This document shows positions 16,675-24,948 of a stretch of 64,000 nucleotides of DNA, one piece after another. Source of the DNA: Legionellaceae bacterium UBA6148 (GTDB lineage Bacteria > Pseudomonadota > Gammaproteobacteria > Legionellales > Legionellaceae). Each line of letters begins with the position of its first letter. Position 1 is the first letter of the stretch. The position numbers and the translations under genes are program-made. The DNA lies in NCBI GenBank assembly GCA_002423125.1, contig DIUW01000032.1, forward strand, positions 1-64,000, read 5' to 3'. Under the pieces are notes generated by a model. The model was given only the letters and a program-made list of their open reading frames with translations, did no database searches and had not been told where the DNA came from.

Positions 16675-17430
16675 ATGCCAACGTTAACCTTTCAATTTGC
16701 CGACAAAAGCAATCAAGAAACGCTTGCTCAGACTGCGCTCAAATCCTTAAAAGCAGATTTTGATGCAAAAACTTTACCACAAAGTGAATTATTAACCCAA
16801 CCAGTCTTGTTTGGATCCTTTGACGATGATGATGAGCTTGTTCAAAAATTTGAAGCTTGGGCGGAGCAACACACGCACTATACCTCTGATGGAGAACCCA
16901 AACATCATTTTTGGCATAATGCGGAAATCATTGCGAATGGTTTTAAACGATGTAATGCAATGGTTGCGTTCGATGAGAAGGGCGCCGTGGTTGCTTATTT
17001 AATTTGGATCAACCATGGTTTGCGTGTAGAAATCGATGTTGTTGAAGTGTTTTCTGCCTATCGTCAGCAGGGTATAGCTCAGCGTATGTTTGCTGCACTT
17101 GGATCTTATTTGCCAACAGTGCGAATATTGACCGTATCAGCAGTGGAAGCATCCCGTGGATACTTTGAGCATATTGGCTGGGAAAAGAATAGGAATGATA
17201 ACCAATATTATAAAATCATCCAGCCAGGGGTGGATCCAGAGTCTACACTGCCTTCCGGTCCAGTTATTGCACTTTATCAAGGTACGGGTTTTGAGCAGCT
17301 AAAGCAACCTGCAGGGCAAGTGGATCTTCTTACGTCATTGGGTATTTATGCGGCTCCGTCACAGAAGAAAAGATCACGAGAGGAAATGGTAGATAACGAA
17401 TTCTCCCCTTTAGACCCCTTTACGCAGTAG
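16675..17430 (+). CDS. GNAT-family N-acetyltransferase
   Basis: This is a protein of about 251 residues. The GNAT core is at about residues 90-180: a beta strand VVAYLIWINHGLRVEIDVVE and then the acetyl-CoA-binding loop YRQQGIAQRMFAAL (Q/RxxGxA), followed by a strand-helix and GYFEHIGWEK near the end of the domain. A low-complexity charged tail (KKRSREEMVDNE) ends the protein. The substrate is unknown. I start at the ATG at 16675, 10 bases after GGAG; a GTG at 16660 is the alternative. It follows the inverted duplication and precedes the convergent kinase-like gene. Confidence 0.78.
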   Translation: MPTLTFQFADKSNQETLAQTALKSLKADFDAKTLPQSELLTQPVLFGSFDDDDELVQKFEAWAEQHTHYTSDGEPKHHFWHNAEIIANGFKRCNAMVAFDEKGAVVAYLIWINHGLRVEIDVVEVFSAYRQQGIAQRMFAALGSYLPTVRILTVSAVEASRGYFEHIGWEKNRNDNQYYKIIQPGVDPESTLPSGPVIALYQGTGFEQLKQPAGQVDLLTSLGIYAAPSQKKRSREEMVDNEFSPLDPFTQ

Positions 17431-17461
17431 ATTTAACATAGCCTCTCCTACGTCCATTGGC

Positions 17462-18796
17462 TTAGGCGGACATTCCGGAGGGGGCTATTGATGTCTCCTT
17501 GGTTGCAGACTGCTCCGGCATCGTTGATATTGCTTTGCCGCATTCAAGTAAACAAAGTTGCAATCTTTGATCGAAAAAATTTTCCTGTCTAGGTTTTATT
17601 GGTTTAAATATTTCCTTTTCAAGTTGCGTAATAACCTTGATCAAGATCTGTTTTGCTTCTTCAAGATCATTGCTGTCAAGTAGGGTAGATAGCACTTCAC
17701 TTGTATTGCTTATTATTTTTTCAATCAGTTGTTTGTTTTTGCAAATCTGCACTTTAATTGGCTGAGTAAAAGTACCCATGTAGCCAACAGGCAGAGACTC
17801 TCTAAAAGCCATCAACTTCTTTAATAATAATGACTTGTGCCAAGGCTCGCTTTTTTCATCGATTTCTTGCAGATTGGCTGATGAACTCGATGATGCCATC
17901 GATGTCGTATTGGATTCAGAATAAAAGAAAGAGGGGATGTATGTTGACTGCGGAGTATCAGGAGTTTGTTCAACAAGAGGTTGATCAGCTCCTGTATTTT
18001 CAGATTCTGGTTGAGACAGCGCATTGTGATTCAGAATTTGAATTTGACTCAGTGCTGACATTGCTGTTTGATTTTGTTGCAATGAACCCGGCTCATCAAG
18101 CTCTTTGGCGAGAGCCGTTCTAAGATGTTTAAGTTGTGGATCTCTTAAAAAATCAGCATTCACACAATATGGGTACTGTTGTTGTAAGACATACAATGCT
18201 TTGGTTGTTTCTATTACGTCAGTATAGGGAGATTTTGAAAATGAATGTTTTTTAAGCCACGGTAAATAGACCGCATGAGCACCTGTTTCCCATGCAAGAT
18301 TACTTGCAAAACTACGATTTTCTATCCCTTGCTCATCCTCTCGTTGTAATCGTAAAGACATCCCAATATCAATACAAATCACTTGCCCATTACTCTGAGT
18401 TTTAAAGTTCCCTGGAGAGATAGCATCTAAAACAACACGACCGCATCGATTGTAGATATCAATTTGTGCATTCATGATTTCTGTCTGCGTTGAATCTTTT
18501 CCATGAATAAATGGCGCAGACCAACCGATTGCATGCTCCCTTGCAGGATGCTGTTCATTTTTTGTGATGTCAGTATAGGCAGGTGTAGATACCCCCATAA
18601 CCGTTGCTTTGGGCTCTATATGTGCATTGATTTGGTTCCATAATCTTACTGAACGCTCGGGCGTATCTAAAACAGCCGCTACGCTCAATACACCTAACGA
18701 CTTCTTTTTTTGAATTTTAAATACCATTGTTTTTTGCGCATCGCAAAAAACAGCATTAAAATTTCCACTTCCTATATATTGCAAATCTCTAAACAT
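17462..18796 (-). CDS. atypical protein-kinase-like protein, candidate effector
   Basis: The 444-residue protein has the layout of a kinase N-lobe and catalytic loop. A glycine loop GSGNFNAVF (9-17) is followed by a strand with Lys27 in VFKIQKKK, a loop RVVLDAISPGNFKT (Asp124, Asn130) like the catalytic loop of choline-kinase or ABC1-type folds, and VICIDIG (Asp143) in place of DFG. The C-terminal half (about 240-444) is Ser/Gln/Pro-rich, then helical. There is no signal peptide. Families like this are known among intracellular bacterial effectors; both activity and export are inference. AAGGA precedes the ATG, and lysE lies 11 bases upstream on the same strand. Confidence 0.6.
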   Translation of the reverse strand: MFRDLQYIGSGNFNAVFCDAQKTMVFKIQKKKSLGVLSVAAVLDTPERSVRLWNQINAHIEPKATVMGVSTPAYTDITKNEQHPAREHAIGWSAPFIHGKDSTQTEIMNAQIDIYNRCGRVVLDAISPGNFKTQSNGQVICIDIGMSLRLQREDEQGIENRSFASNLAWETGAHAVYLPWLKKHSFSKSPYTDVIETTKALYVLQQQYPYCVNADFLRDPQLKHLRTALAKELDEPGSLQQNQTAMSALSQIQILNHNALSQPESENTGADQPLVEQTPDTPQSTYIPSFFYSESNTTSMASSSSSANLQEIDEKSEPWHKSLLLKKLMAFRESLPVGYMGTFTQPIKVQICKNKQLIEKIISNTSEVLSTLLDSNDLEEAKQILIKVITQLEKEIFKPIKPRQENFFDQRLQLCLLECGKAISTMPEQSATKETSIAPSGMSA

Positions 18797-18807
18797 AACA
18801 CAGTTCC

Positions 18808-19425
18808 TTATTGGGTGAGTGCAAAAATTTTTAAGCCAAATAAAATGAGAAAACCGCCAAATAATTTGCTTATGTAATGTAATCCTTTTCCAAATATTAT
18901 TTTAATTTTGTGATGAGAAAAGAAAAAGGCAACGGCAGAAAACCAAACAATGTCAATTATCGTGATTTCTAAAGCATACGAGGCTTGTATAGAAAGTGGC
19001 ATAGAAGGTTTTATAATGATGGTAAAAAAAGCCAGGAAAAATAAAATCCCTTTGGGATTTAACGCGGTACACAATAAACCTTGTCGAAAGGCTTGGATAC
19101 CCGTTAAACCAGCGATATTTTTTTCGTCATCGGACTTCATCGTTGCTTTTTTCTCAAATAGTCCCCTTACGCCGAGGTAAATAAGATAAATCGCGCCGAT
19201 GTATTTGATCACATTAAATAGAATGAGGGAGTGAGAGATAATAATAGCAAGTCCTAATATACAATAACTTGAATGGAGCAAACTTCCCAACGCGATTCCT
19301 AAAGCTGTCATAACACCCGCTTTTTGGGTATATTGCAATGCGTTTCGAGAAACCATCATAAAGTCTGGGCCTGGTGAAATCGTTGCAATTAAAATAATGA
19401 GAGTAATTTCGATAAATTCAACCAC
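18808..19425 (-). CDS. LysE/RhtB-family amino-acid exporter
   Basis: The 205-residue membrane protein shows the family opening VEFIEITLIILIATISPGPDFMMVSRNAL and about six hydrophobic segments. The conserved NPKGILFFLAFF motif sits mid-protein. LysE/RhtB proteins export amino acids such as threonine, homoserine or lysine. The start is a GTG with AAGGA 7 bases upstream. A 38-bp perfect palindrome lies just before the ribosome-binding site. The kinase-like gene follows after 11 bases, so the two are likely cotranscribed. Confidence 0.88.
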   Translation of the reverse strand: MVEFIEITLIILIATISPGPDFMMVSRNALQYTQKAGVMTALGIALGSLLHSSYCILGLAIIISHSLILFNVIKYIGAIYLIYLGVRGLFEKKATMKSDDEKNIAGLTGIQAFRQGLLCTALNPKGILFFLAFFTIIIKPSMPLSIQASYALEITIIDIVWFSAVAFFFSHHKIKIIFGKGLHYISKLFGGFLILFGLKIFALTQ

Positions 19426-19442
19426 AATATTGTCCTTAACAA

Positions 19443-19480
19443 GGGATCTCGCAATGAATAATTATTCATTGCGAGATCCC
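19443..19480. repeat. perfect 38-bp palindrome in the lysE leader
   Basis: Two 19-base arms, GGGATCTCGCAATGAATAA and its exact reverse complement, meet with no spacer. The palindrome lies 18 bases upstream of the lysE GTG. In RNA it would form a long hairpin beside the Shine-Dalgarno sequence; in DNA it could be a cruciform or a double operator. Confidence 0.8.
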
Positions 19481-19661
19481 TAATATCAAATTAAGTTTTA
19501 TAGTAACCGCGTAGTGGGGCATGAGCAGCTACGTTTTATATTATACATGAATATGTTTGTTTTTTAAACATTGATACATTGGCTAATAAAGATAAAAGTT
19601 AATGTATGGCGTCAAATATCTTATATACTTCCATTATGGAATCATTTTGGATTACAAGAAT

Positions 19662-19907
19662 ATGGCCACCCTTACTATTAAAAATATACCTGATAGTCTT
19701 TATCATGAACTAAAAAACAAAGCAGCACGCAACCACCGTAGTCTGAACAGTGAAGCAATTGTAAGTTTAGTACAGGCTGTTCATCAACCCGAACTATCCG
19801 TCAAAACAGTGCTTTCGAGGGCACGTGCACTGCGTGTTAAAGAAAATACCATCATGCAATTAACCAATGATATTATCAAAAACGCCAAAGAAGAAGGGCG
19901 CTCATGA
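19662..19907 (+). CDS. FitA/VapB-like ribbon-helix-helix antitoxin
   Basis: The protein of about 81 residues starts MATLTIKNIPDSLYHELKNK, then AARNHRSLNSEAIVSL, the Arc-type ribbon-helix-helix DNA-binding pattern of FitA antitoxins, followed by a toxin-binding tail. The ATG at 19662 is preferred to the longer frame from 19602 because the domain begins there. The stop overlaps the PIN toxin start by 4 bases. Confidence 0.87.
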   Translation: MATLTIKNIPDSLYHELKNKAARNHRSLNSEAIVSLVQAVHQPELSVKTVLSRARALRVKENTIMQLTNDIIKNAKEEGRS

Positions 19908-20392
19908 TTATTGTTGATACCAATGTTTTAGTTTATCTCTACATTCAAGGTGAATATACGGCGTCAGTTGAGAAGTTATTGGATATCGATAGCACATGGA
20001 TAGCTCCTGTTCTATGGCGTTCTGAATTTCGAAACGAATTGGCACTGTATATTCGTAAAAAGCTCATTTCTGTTGATCATGCATTAAAGATTACTGCAGA
20101 AGCGGAGGAGTTGATGGCTGAAAATGAATACCAACCTTCCTCGGATGCGGTACTTGCGTTGGTTCACGCATCAACCTGTTCCGCTTATGATTGTGAGTAT
20201 GTTTGCTTGGCAAAACAGTTTGATACGCCCCTCATTACAGAAGATAAGAAAATTCTCGTAGAATTTCCACAATATACCGCGAGCATAAATCAGTTTATCA
20301 AGTTGAGGCAGCAAAACAGTGTGGTATTACTCAGCCACGTATCAATGATTTATTACGAGGCCGTATTTCTAAATTTTCTCTTGATGCGCTAG
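19904..20392 (+). CDS. FitB/VapC-like PIN-domain toxin with a foreign C-terminal tail
   Basis: The PIN domain has its acidic residues in place: Asp5 in IIVDTNVLVY, Glu41 in WRSEFRNEL, and the later acidic positions in CSAYDCEYVCLAKQ and LITEDKKIL. Such toxins cut specific RNAs. The domain should end near residue 132 (EFPQYTASINQFIK). The last 29 residues or so come from reading, out of frame, a remnant of an XRE antitoxin gene that follows without a gap. The toxin probably lost its own stop through recombination. Activity may be kept. Confidence 0.85.
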   Translation: MIIVDTNVLVYLYIQGEYTASVEKLLDIDSTWIAPVLWRSEFRNELALYIRKKLISVDHALKITAEAEELMAENEYQPSSDAVLALVHASTCSAYDCEYVCLAKQFDTPLITEDKKILVEFPQYTASINQFIKLRQQNSVVLLSHVSMIYYEAVFLNFLLMR

Positions 20393-20451
20393 TTAACATT
20401 GCGGCATCCATAGGACAAAGAGTGCATATCGAATTAGAAGCAGCTGCATAA
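20296..20451 (+). pseudogene. C-terminal fragment of an XRE-type (HigA-like) antitoxin
   Basis: In a different frame from the PIN toxin, the sequence reads QVEAAKQCGITQPRINDLLR, then GRISKFSLDALVNIAASIGQ, then RVHIELEAAA and a stop at 20449-20451. This is the helix-turn-helix and tail of HigA-type antitoxins paired with RelE-like toxins. The N-terminal part is missing and its remaining bases now encode the tail of the PIN toxin. Confidence 0.75.
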
Positions 20452-20552
20452 AAGTACGAGTAGTTGAGAAGAAAAAATCAGTGCTATTTCAATAAGAATC
20501 AAGGAATTATGTGCCGTTGCGAACCATTGAGAACTGTTACAAAAGTACTCAA

Positions 20553-20639
20553 TGGTACCGAGGGTCGGAGTCGAACCGACACGGTGTCACCACCACCGGA
20601 TTTTGAATCCGGCGCGTCTACCAATTCCGCCACCCCGGC
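20553..20639 (-). tRNA. tRNA-Leu (CAA)
   Basis: Read on the minus strand, the 87-base gene folds as a class II tRNA. The acceptor is GCCGGGG with CCTCGGT, the D-loop GGTAGACG, the anticodon stem CCGGATT-CAA-AATCCGG with anticodon CAA, a long variable arm, the T-loop GGTTCGACTCC, and an encoded CCA end at 20553-20555. It reads the leucine codon UUG. It lies just downstream of rpe, on the same strand. Confidence 0.95.
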
Positions 20640-20695
20640 ACAAGTGTGTCATTATAACAAAGAATCTGTTTGTTACAATGGGGTGGTGAAAATAT

Positions 20696-21346
20696 TTATG
20701 CGTTGAGTTGTTGGCGCATTAAACGGATGGTTTTTTGATAATCATCACTTTTGAATAGAGCCGATCCGGCGACAAATTCGGTCGCGCCTGCTTTTGCAAG
20801 CGATGCAATGTTATGGATGGTTACTCCGCCATCAACGCAGATGGGGAGTGATGGATAGCGTGTGTGAATTTGAGTTATTTTATCAATGATTTCTGGAATC
20901 AAAATCTGTCCACCAAAGCCAGGGTTCACCGTCATGACTAAAACAAAATCGAGCCGGTGAATACACCACTCAAGCGAGTCAAGCGGCGTCGCGGGGTTGA
21001 GTACGATGCCTGCTTTGCAATGAAGCTCATGAATGAGTTGTAAGCTACGGTCAAGATGAATCGTCGCATCTGGGTGAATGCTGATGCGTGAGGCTCCGGC
21101 AGCTGCAAACTGTTGAATGAGTGGATCAACAGGACTTGCCATTAGGTGAACATCAATGGGGATGTTCGGTGCGTGGTCACGCAGCGCTTGGCAAACCGAT
21201 GGACCATACGTTAAATTGGGTACGTAATGATTATCCATAATGTCAAGATGAAGCATATCTGCCCCAGCTTGAATGGCCGCATCAACCTCGTCACCGAAGT
21301 GTAGGATGTTTGCAGATAATAATGAAGGTAGAATTTTAAATGTCAT
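20696..21346 (-). CDS. rpe: ribulose-phosphate 3-epimerase
   Basis: The 216-residue TIM-barrel enzyme interconverts ribulose 5-phosphate and xylulose 5-phosphate. It has the family start ILPSLLSANILHFGDEV, the metal/substrate motif HLDIMDNHYVPNLTYGP, VMTVNPGFGGQ and CVDGGV. Length and motifs are complete. Two OMP genes lie upstream on the same strand, the nearer one 6 bases away. Confidence 0.95.
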   Translation of the reverse strand: MTFKILPSLLSANILHFGDEVDAAIQAGADMLHLDIMDNHYVPNLTYGPSVCQALRDHAPNIPIDVHLMASPVDPLIQQFAAAGASRISIHPDATIHLDRSLQLIHELHCKAGIVLNPATPLDSLEWCIHRLDFVLVMTVNPGFGGQILIPEIIDKITQIHTRYPSLPICVDGGVTIHNIASLAKAGATEFVAGSALFKSDDYQKTIRLMRQQLNA

Positions 21347-21352
21347 GACACA

Positions 21353-22039
21353 TTATCCTGCATCAAAGGCGCCATTGAAACTCAAATTGAGAGAAGCTGA
21401 GCGAACACTTGTATTAAATGGATCAATTTTTCGGGTTGAAAAATACCTGAAATCGATACCGACTGCCGTAAAGTCATCCATAAAATAATTCACGCCGGCG
21501 ATAACTTGTCCGATGGGGGTGTTGGTACGATCCGCGATTTTAGTCCCCGCTATTTGAACGTTATTAAAATAGAAATCGAGTTTATTTTGTACATTTGCAT
21601 ATCCAATTCCCGCACCTATATAAGGAACCCAATCGGACTGTTCCCACAGGTAATAAGCATCATAATATCCATTCAAAAGGATCGCCGCGGTGTTCGTTGA
21701 TCCTTTCATTCGATAGCCGTTGCTCTTTTTAGGACTTGATATGGTGTGACCTGCGATGGTAAAGCTATGATAGGTCGCTGAGTTGTATAAAAGCTCACCT
21801 TCTACTCGGAATTGATCCATACGATAACCGAGCTCACCACCGAGATTGCCAAACACTTTATATTCTAGTGAGGCAGGGATTGATGTAAGGGTTGTAGGAG
21901 AAATGATATTTAAATCTTGGTTGGGCGACCAACTCCCGCCTAAAAAAATGCCCGCGTAAAACCCTGCTACGGGATTCAACGCTTGAGCTGAACCGCTTAT
22001 CACGAAAGCGGCAAAACTTAATTTTAAGGACAACTTCAT
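21353..22039 (-). CDS. outer-membrane beta-barrel protein, opacity/OmpA-like
   Basis: The 228 residues comprise a signal peptide (about 1-20, ending SAQA) and a barrel of about 200 residues. Its alternating strands include GFYAGIFLGGSWS, GNLGGELGYRMDQFRVEGEL, WVPYIGAGIGYANVQ, and a last strand SASLNLSFNG. It belongs to the 8-stranded porin-like family common in Legionellales. It is a diverged paralogue of the next gene upstream, 8 bases away. The function is unknown; adhesion or envelope stability are usual guesses. Confidence 0.8.
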   Translation of the reverse strand: MKLSLKLSFAAFVISGSAQALNPVAGFYAGIFLGGSWSPNQDLNIISPTTLTSIPASLEYKVFGNLGGELGYRMDQFRVEGELLYNSATYHSFTIAGHTISSPKKSNGYRMKGSTNTAAILLNGYYDAYYLWEQSDWVPYIGAGIGYANVQNKLDFYFNNVQIAGTKIADRTNTPIGQVIAGVNYFMDDFTAVGIDFRYFSTRKIDPFNTSVRSASLNLSFNGAFDAG

Positions 22040-22047
22040 GCATGCTC

Positions 22048-22689
22048 CTACTTGTACATATTTCCATTAAATCGGTATACGGCACCTAAATTGGCGAAGT
22101 GAGATTGGAAATTTTTGCCTAGGTCTCCCACATGCCCAGTAGAAACATAGCGGTAGCCAATGTTCAGAGCATAGGATTCTGCGAAATTATAGGTAAGACC
22201 GCCGGTTGCTTGATAAGCAACAACACTGTTTGTAATATTGTAAGGTGATAGGCGAAGAGAGTCTAAGTTGCCTCCGAATGAACCGTCAATATAGCCATAG
22301 CCCACTCCTACACCTAAGAATGGCTCGATGGTTGGAAGTAGTGGATGAAAATCGTAATAAACATTAGCCATTGCTAATCCAACATGATTAAATCCTTGCG
22401 CATCTTCTACTTTGATATGATTGATACTAAAACGCTCCAGTTTTGCACTGAGGTAAGTTAATTCACCTTCATAACGTAAGGGCGTGCTTTTAAAACCAAC
22501 ATTTCCACCGGCATTATAACCGTTATTGTAATGGGCATTGGTTTGCTCAAAGTGGATTGAGGAGGTTCTTAAGTTATTAGGCACATAGGCGTATCCACCA
22601 AAAACACTGCTATACCATCCATCAATAGGAGTTGCTGCTGTTGCAATATTCGTGACTAATAATGCCACAGAAAAAAATATTTTTTTCAT
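22048..22689 (-). CDS. outer-membrane beta-barrel protein, paralogue of its neighbour
   Basis: The 213-residue protein has a signal peptide (1 to about 18, ending ATA) and the barrel pattern: WYSSVFGGYAYVP, GGNVGFKSTPLRYEGELTYL, EPFLGVGVGYGYIDGSF, YALNIGYRYVSTG, and the final strand FANLGAVYRF. Order of strands and length match the protein encoded at 21353-22039, so the pair arose by tandem duplication. They probably form an operon ending in rpe. Confidence 0.8.
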   Translation of the reverse strand: MKKIFFSVALLVTNIATAATPIDGWYSSVFGGYAYVPNNLRTSSIHFEQTNAHYNNGYNAGGNVGFKSTPLRYEGELTYLSAKLERFSINHIKVEDAQGFNHVGLAMANVYYDFHPLLPTIEPFLGVGVGYGYIDGSFGGNLDSLRLSPYNITNSVVAYQATGGLTYNFAESYALNIGYRYVSTGHVGDLGKNFQSHFANLGAVYRFNGNMYK

Positions 22690-22740
22690 AATTCTCTCTT
22701 ATAATTTGATTCATCAATGGTAGCGATTTAAAATTTTTTT

Positions 22741-24360
22741 TCAACCTTTATTGGTATCTTCTCGAAATCCAGATGTGATTGGGTAGCGCCAGTCTCGCCC
22801 GAAGAGTCTCGAGGTGATTTTAATTCCAGGAGCGGCTTGACGGCGTTTGTATTCATTGCGAGCAATCAGTGTGATCACGCGATTCACGTCAGAGGCTGCG
22901 TAGCCTTGTTGGATGATATCTGTTGCGCTAGTGTTGTGCACCATATAGGCTGTGATGATGGCATCAAGGGTGGCGTAATCAGGAAGATTGTCTTGGTCTG
23001 TTTGATTCGGCGCCAATTCTGCTGATGGTGGGCGGGTCAGTACACGTTGTGGAATGACGTTGCTGAGGCTATTGCGATACTGTGTCAGTTCATACACGGT
23101 TGTTTTTAAAATATCTTTAAGCACAGCGAAGCCTCCTGCCATATCGCCATAAAGTGTTGAGTAGCCGACGGCTGTTTCACTCTTATTACTGGTTGTGATG
23201 ACCATATAGCCCAATTTGTTTGACAGTGCCATCAGTAACATGCCGCGAATACGTGCTTGTATATTTTCTTCGGTTGTATCAACCGGCTTTCCGGAAAATG
23301 CAGGGGAAAGAGTTGAGAGCATCGTGGTGAATATCGGCTCGATGGACATCGTCGTCGATTTGACATGCAAGGCATCCAGTTCAAATTGTGCATCTTCATT
23401 ACTCATTTCTGCCGTGTAACGCGAAGGCATCATGACCGCATGAACACGCGAGGCTCCAAGCGCATCGACAGCGATTGCCAGTGTTAAAGCCGAATCAACA
23501 CCGCCAGACAAACCAAGCAAGACACCAGGGAAACCATTTTTTTCAACATAATCACGTAGTCCACAGCACAATGCTTGATAAATCATAGCATTTGTTGGGA
23601 GTAGGGGGGCTATTTGTCCCTTGATGTGTTGGTCTTGAATGAGAACCGGTTCAAGATGCTCTATAAAGGCTGGCGCACGGACTTGAATGCCTTTATTTTG
23701 ATCGATGACAAGTGATTGTCCGTCAAAGACTAACTCATCTTGCCCTCCGACCTGATTGACATAAACGATGATTAGTCCTTGTTCTGCATGTGCTGCAAGC
23801 AGTGTTTCGCGTTGTTTATATTTATTGAGGTCAAAGGGGGATGCATTGATGCAAAGTAGAATGTCAGTTCCTGCTTCAACTAATTGTTTTACGGGCTCAG
23901 AATGCCAAATATCCTCACAAATACACAATCCTAGCGTTTTATTTTTAACAGAAAAAGTGCATGCGTGAGGAGGTCCTTCTATAAAATAGCGTTGTTCATC
24001 AAAAACGCCGTAGTTTGGTAAGCATTGTTTATGATAAAGGGCAATACGTTGGCCTTGGGTGAATACGGATGCCGAATTATAACGGCGATCTAAATCGCGA
24101 GAAGGGTGACCCATAACGATGTGACAGTGTTGCGTCACGTCTCGAATTGCATTTAATGCTTTTTCAGTTTGCTCATAGAATTCATTTCGAAATAATAAAT
24201 CTTCGGGTGGATAGCCTGTGATAGCAAGTTCTGGAAATATTATCACGTCGTATTGAGATTGATTTGACTGAATAATATGAAGTATTTTTTTTAAATTAGC
24301 AGAAATAGCCCCTACAGTTGGGTTTATTTGCGCCATGAGAAGTGATATATTTTTAGACAT
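22741..24360 (-). CDS. nadE: glutamine-dependent NAD+ synthetase
   Basis: The 539 residues have an N-terminal nitrilase-type glutaminase domain with Glu in VIFPELAITGYPPEDLL, Lys in YHKQCLPNYGVFDE and Cys in LGLCICEDIWH. A C-terminal synthetase domain has the P-loop GLSGGVDSALTLAIA and TTSNKSE. The enzyme amidates deamido-NAD to NAD using ammonia from glutamine. The two-domain form removes dependence on free ammonia. Complete length. Confidence 0.95.
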   Translation of the reverse strand: MSKNISLLMAQINPTVGAISANLKKILHIIQSNQSQYDVIIFPELAITGYPPEDLLFRNEFYEQTEKALNAIRDVTQHCHIVMGHPSRDLDRRYNSASVFTQGQRIALYHKQCLPNYGVFDEQRYFIEGPPHACTFSVKNKTLGLCICEDIWHSEPVKQLVEAGTDILLCINASPFDLNKYKQRETLLAAHAEQGLIIVYVNQVGGQDELVFDGQSLVIDQNKGIQVRAPAFIEHLEPVLIQDQHIKGQIAPLLPTNAMIYQALCCGLRDYVEKNGFPGVLLGLSGGVDSALTLAIAVDALGASRVHAVMMPSRYTAEMSNEDAQFELDALHVKSTTMSIEPIFTTMLSTLSPAFSGKPVDTTEENIQARIRGMLLMALSNKLGYMVITTSNKSETAVGYSTLYGDMAGGFAVLKDILKTTVYELTQYRNSLSNVIPQRVLTRPPSAELAPNQTDQDNLPDYATLDAIITAYMVHNTSATDIIQQGYAASDVNRVITLIARNEYKRRQAAPGIKITSRLFGRDWRYPITSGFREDTNKG

Positions 24361-24474
24361 TTATGATTTTTGATTGAGCAATGGTGAGCGATTATCTTGT
24401 ATCTTTCTAGGAAAAGCAAACCTCCGTAGGGCGGTCATTCAGGGCGTTCTAGACCGACACTTGGGTCTTTATAA

Positions 24475-24714
24475 ATATTCGTTCGCAACTCAAGAATTAC
24501 TGCTTTAGCGGTATTTTTTAATTTCTTTGATCAAAGTGGATTATCGCAACAAGAACTGGCCAAACTAGCTGGTGTAGGCAAAACTGTTGTATTTGAAATT
24601 GAAAAAGGTAAAGAAACCGTGCAGTTAAATCCGTTGTTAAAAATACTCGGTATTTTGAATATTCAAATGAAACTTGAACCCCCTTTTTCAAAAATAACGG
24701 ATGATAATTCATGA
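24475..24714 (+). pseudogene. hipB-like antitoxin remnant
   Basis: The plus-strand frame reads DQSGLSQQELAKLAGVGKTV, then VFEIEKGKETVQLNPLLKIL, a typical XRE helix-turn-helix of HipB, and continues to a stop at 24712-24714 that overlaps the hipA-like ATG. No start codon is found before a stop at 24472-24474, so the N-terminus is lost or shifted. Confidence 0.6.
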
Positions 24715-24875
24715 AAAAAGCAAGTGTATTGGTTAAAGGTGTTCTCGCTGGGATATTAGAAGAATTGAACGGGGGGAAATATCAACTTATTTACATTGAT
24801 GATTATCACGGATCTCCTGTTTCTCTTACAATGCCATTAACAAAGAAGATATACGAGTTTAGCGGATGGTTTTGA
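24711..24875 (+). pseudogene. hipA-like toxin, N-terminal fragment
   Basis: Fifty-four residues, ASVLVKGVLAGILEEL followed by LIYIDDYHGSPVSLTMPLTK, match the N-terminal domain of HipA Ser/Thr kinases, which phosphorylate glutamyl-tRNA synthetase. The frame ends at a TGA (24873-24875) just where the family continues into the kinase core, and no core is present downstream. With the hipB remnant before it, this is a dead hipBA locus. Confidence 0.65.
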
Positions 24876-24948
24876 GGAATATTTCAAATGAATTATCTTC
24901 TTGATATCAGTTTGAGTTACAATAGGGGTTTAGTCATTATTTTGGGCA

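Noticed and set aside
20464..20706. 80-residue plus-strand frame
   Set aside because: It is antisense to tRNA-Leu and includes the tRNA as coding sequence.
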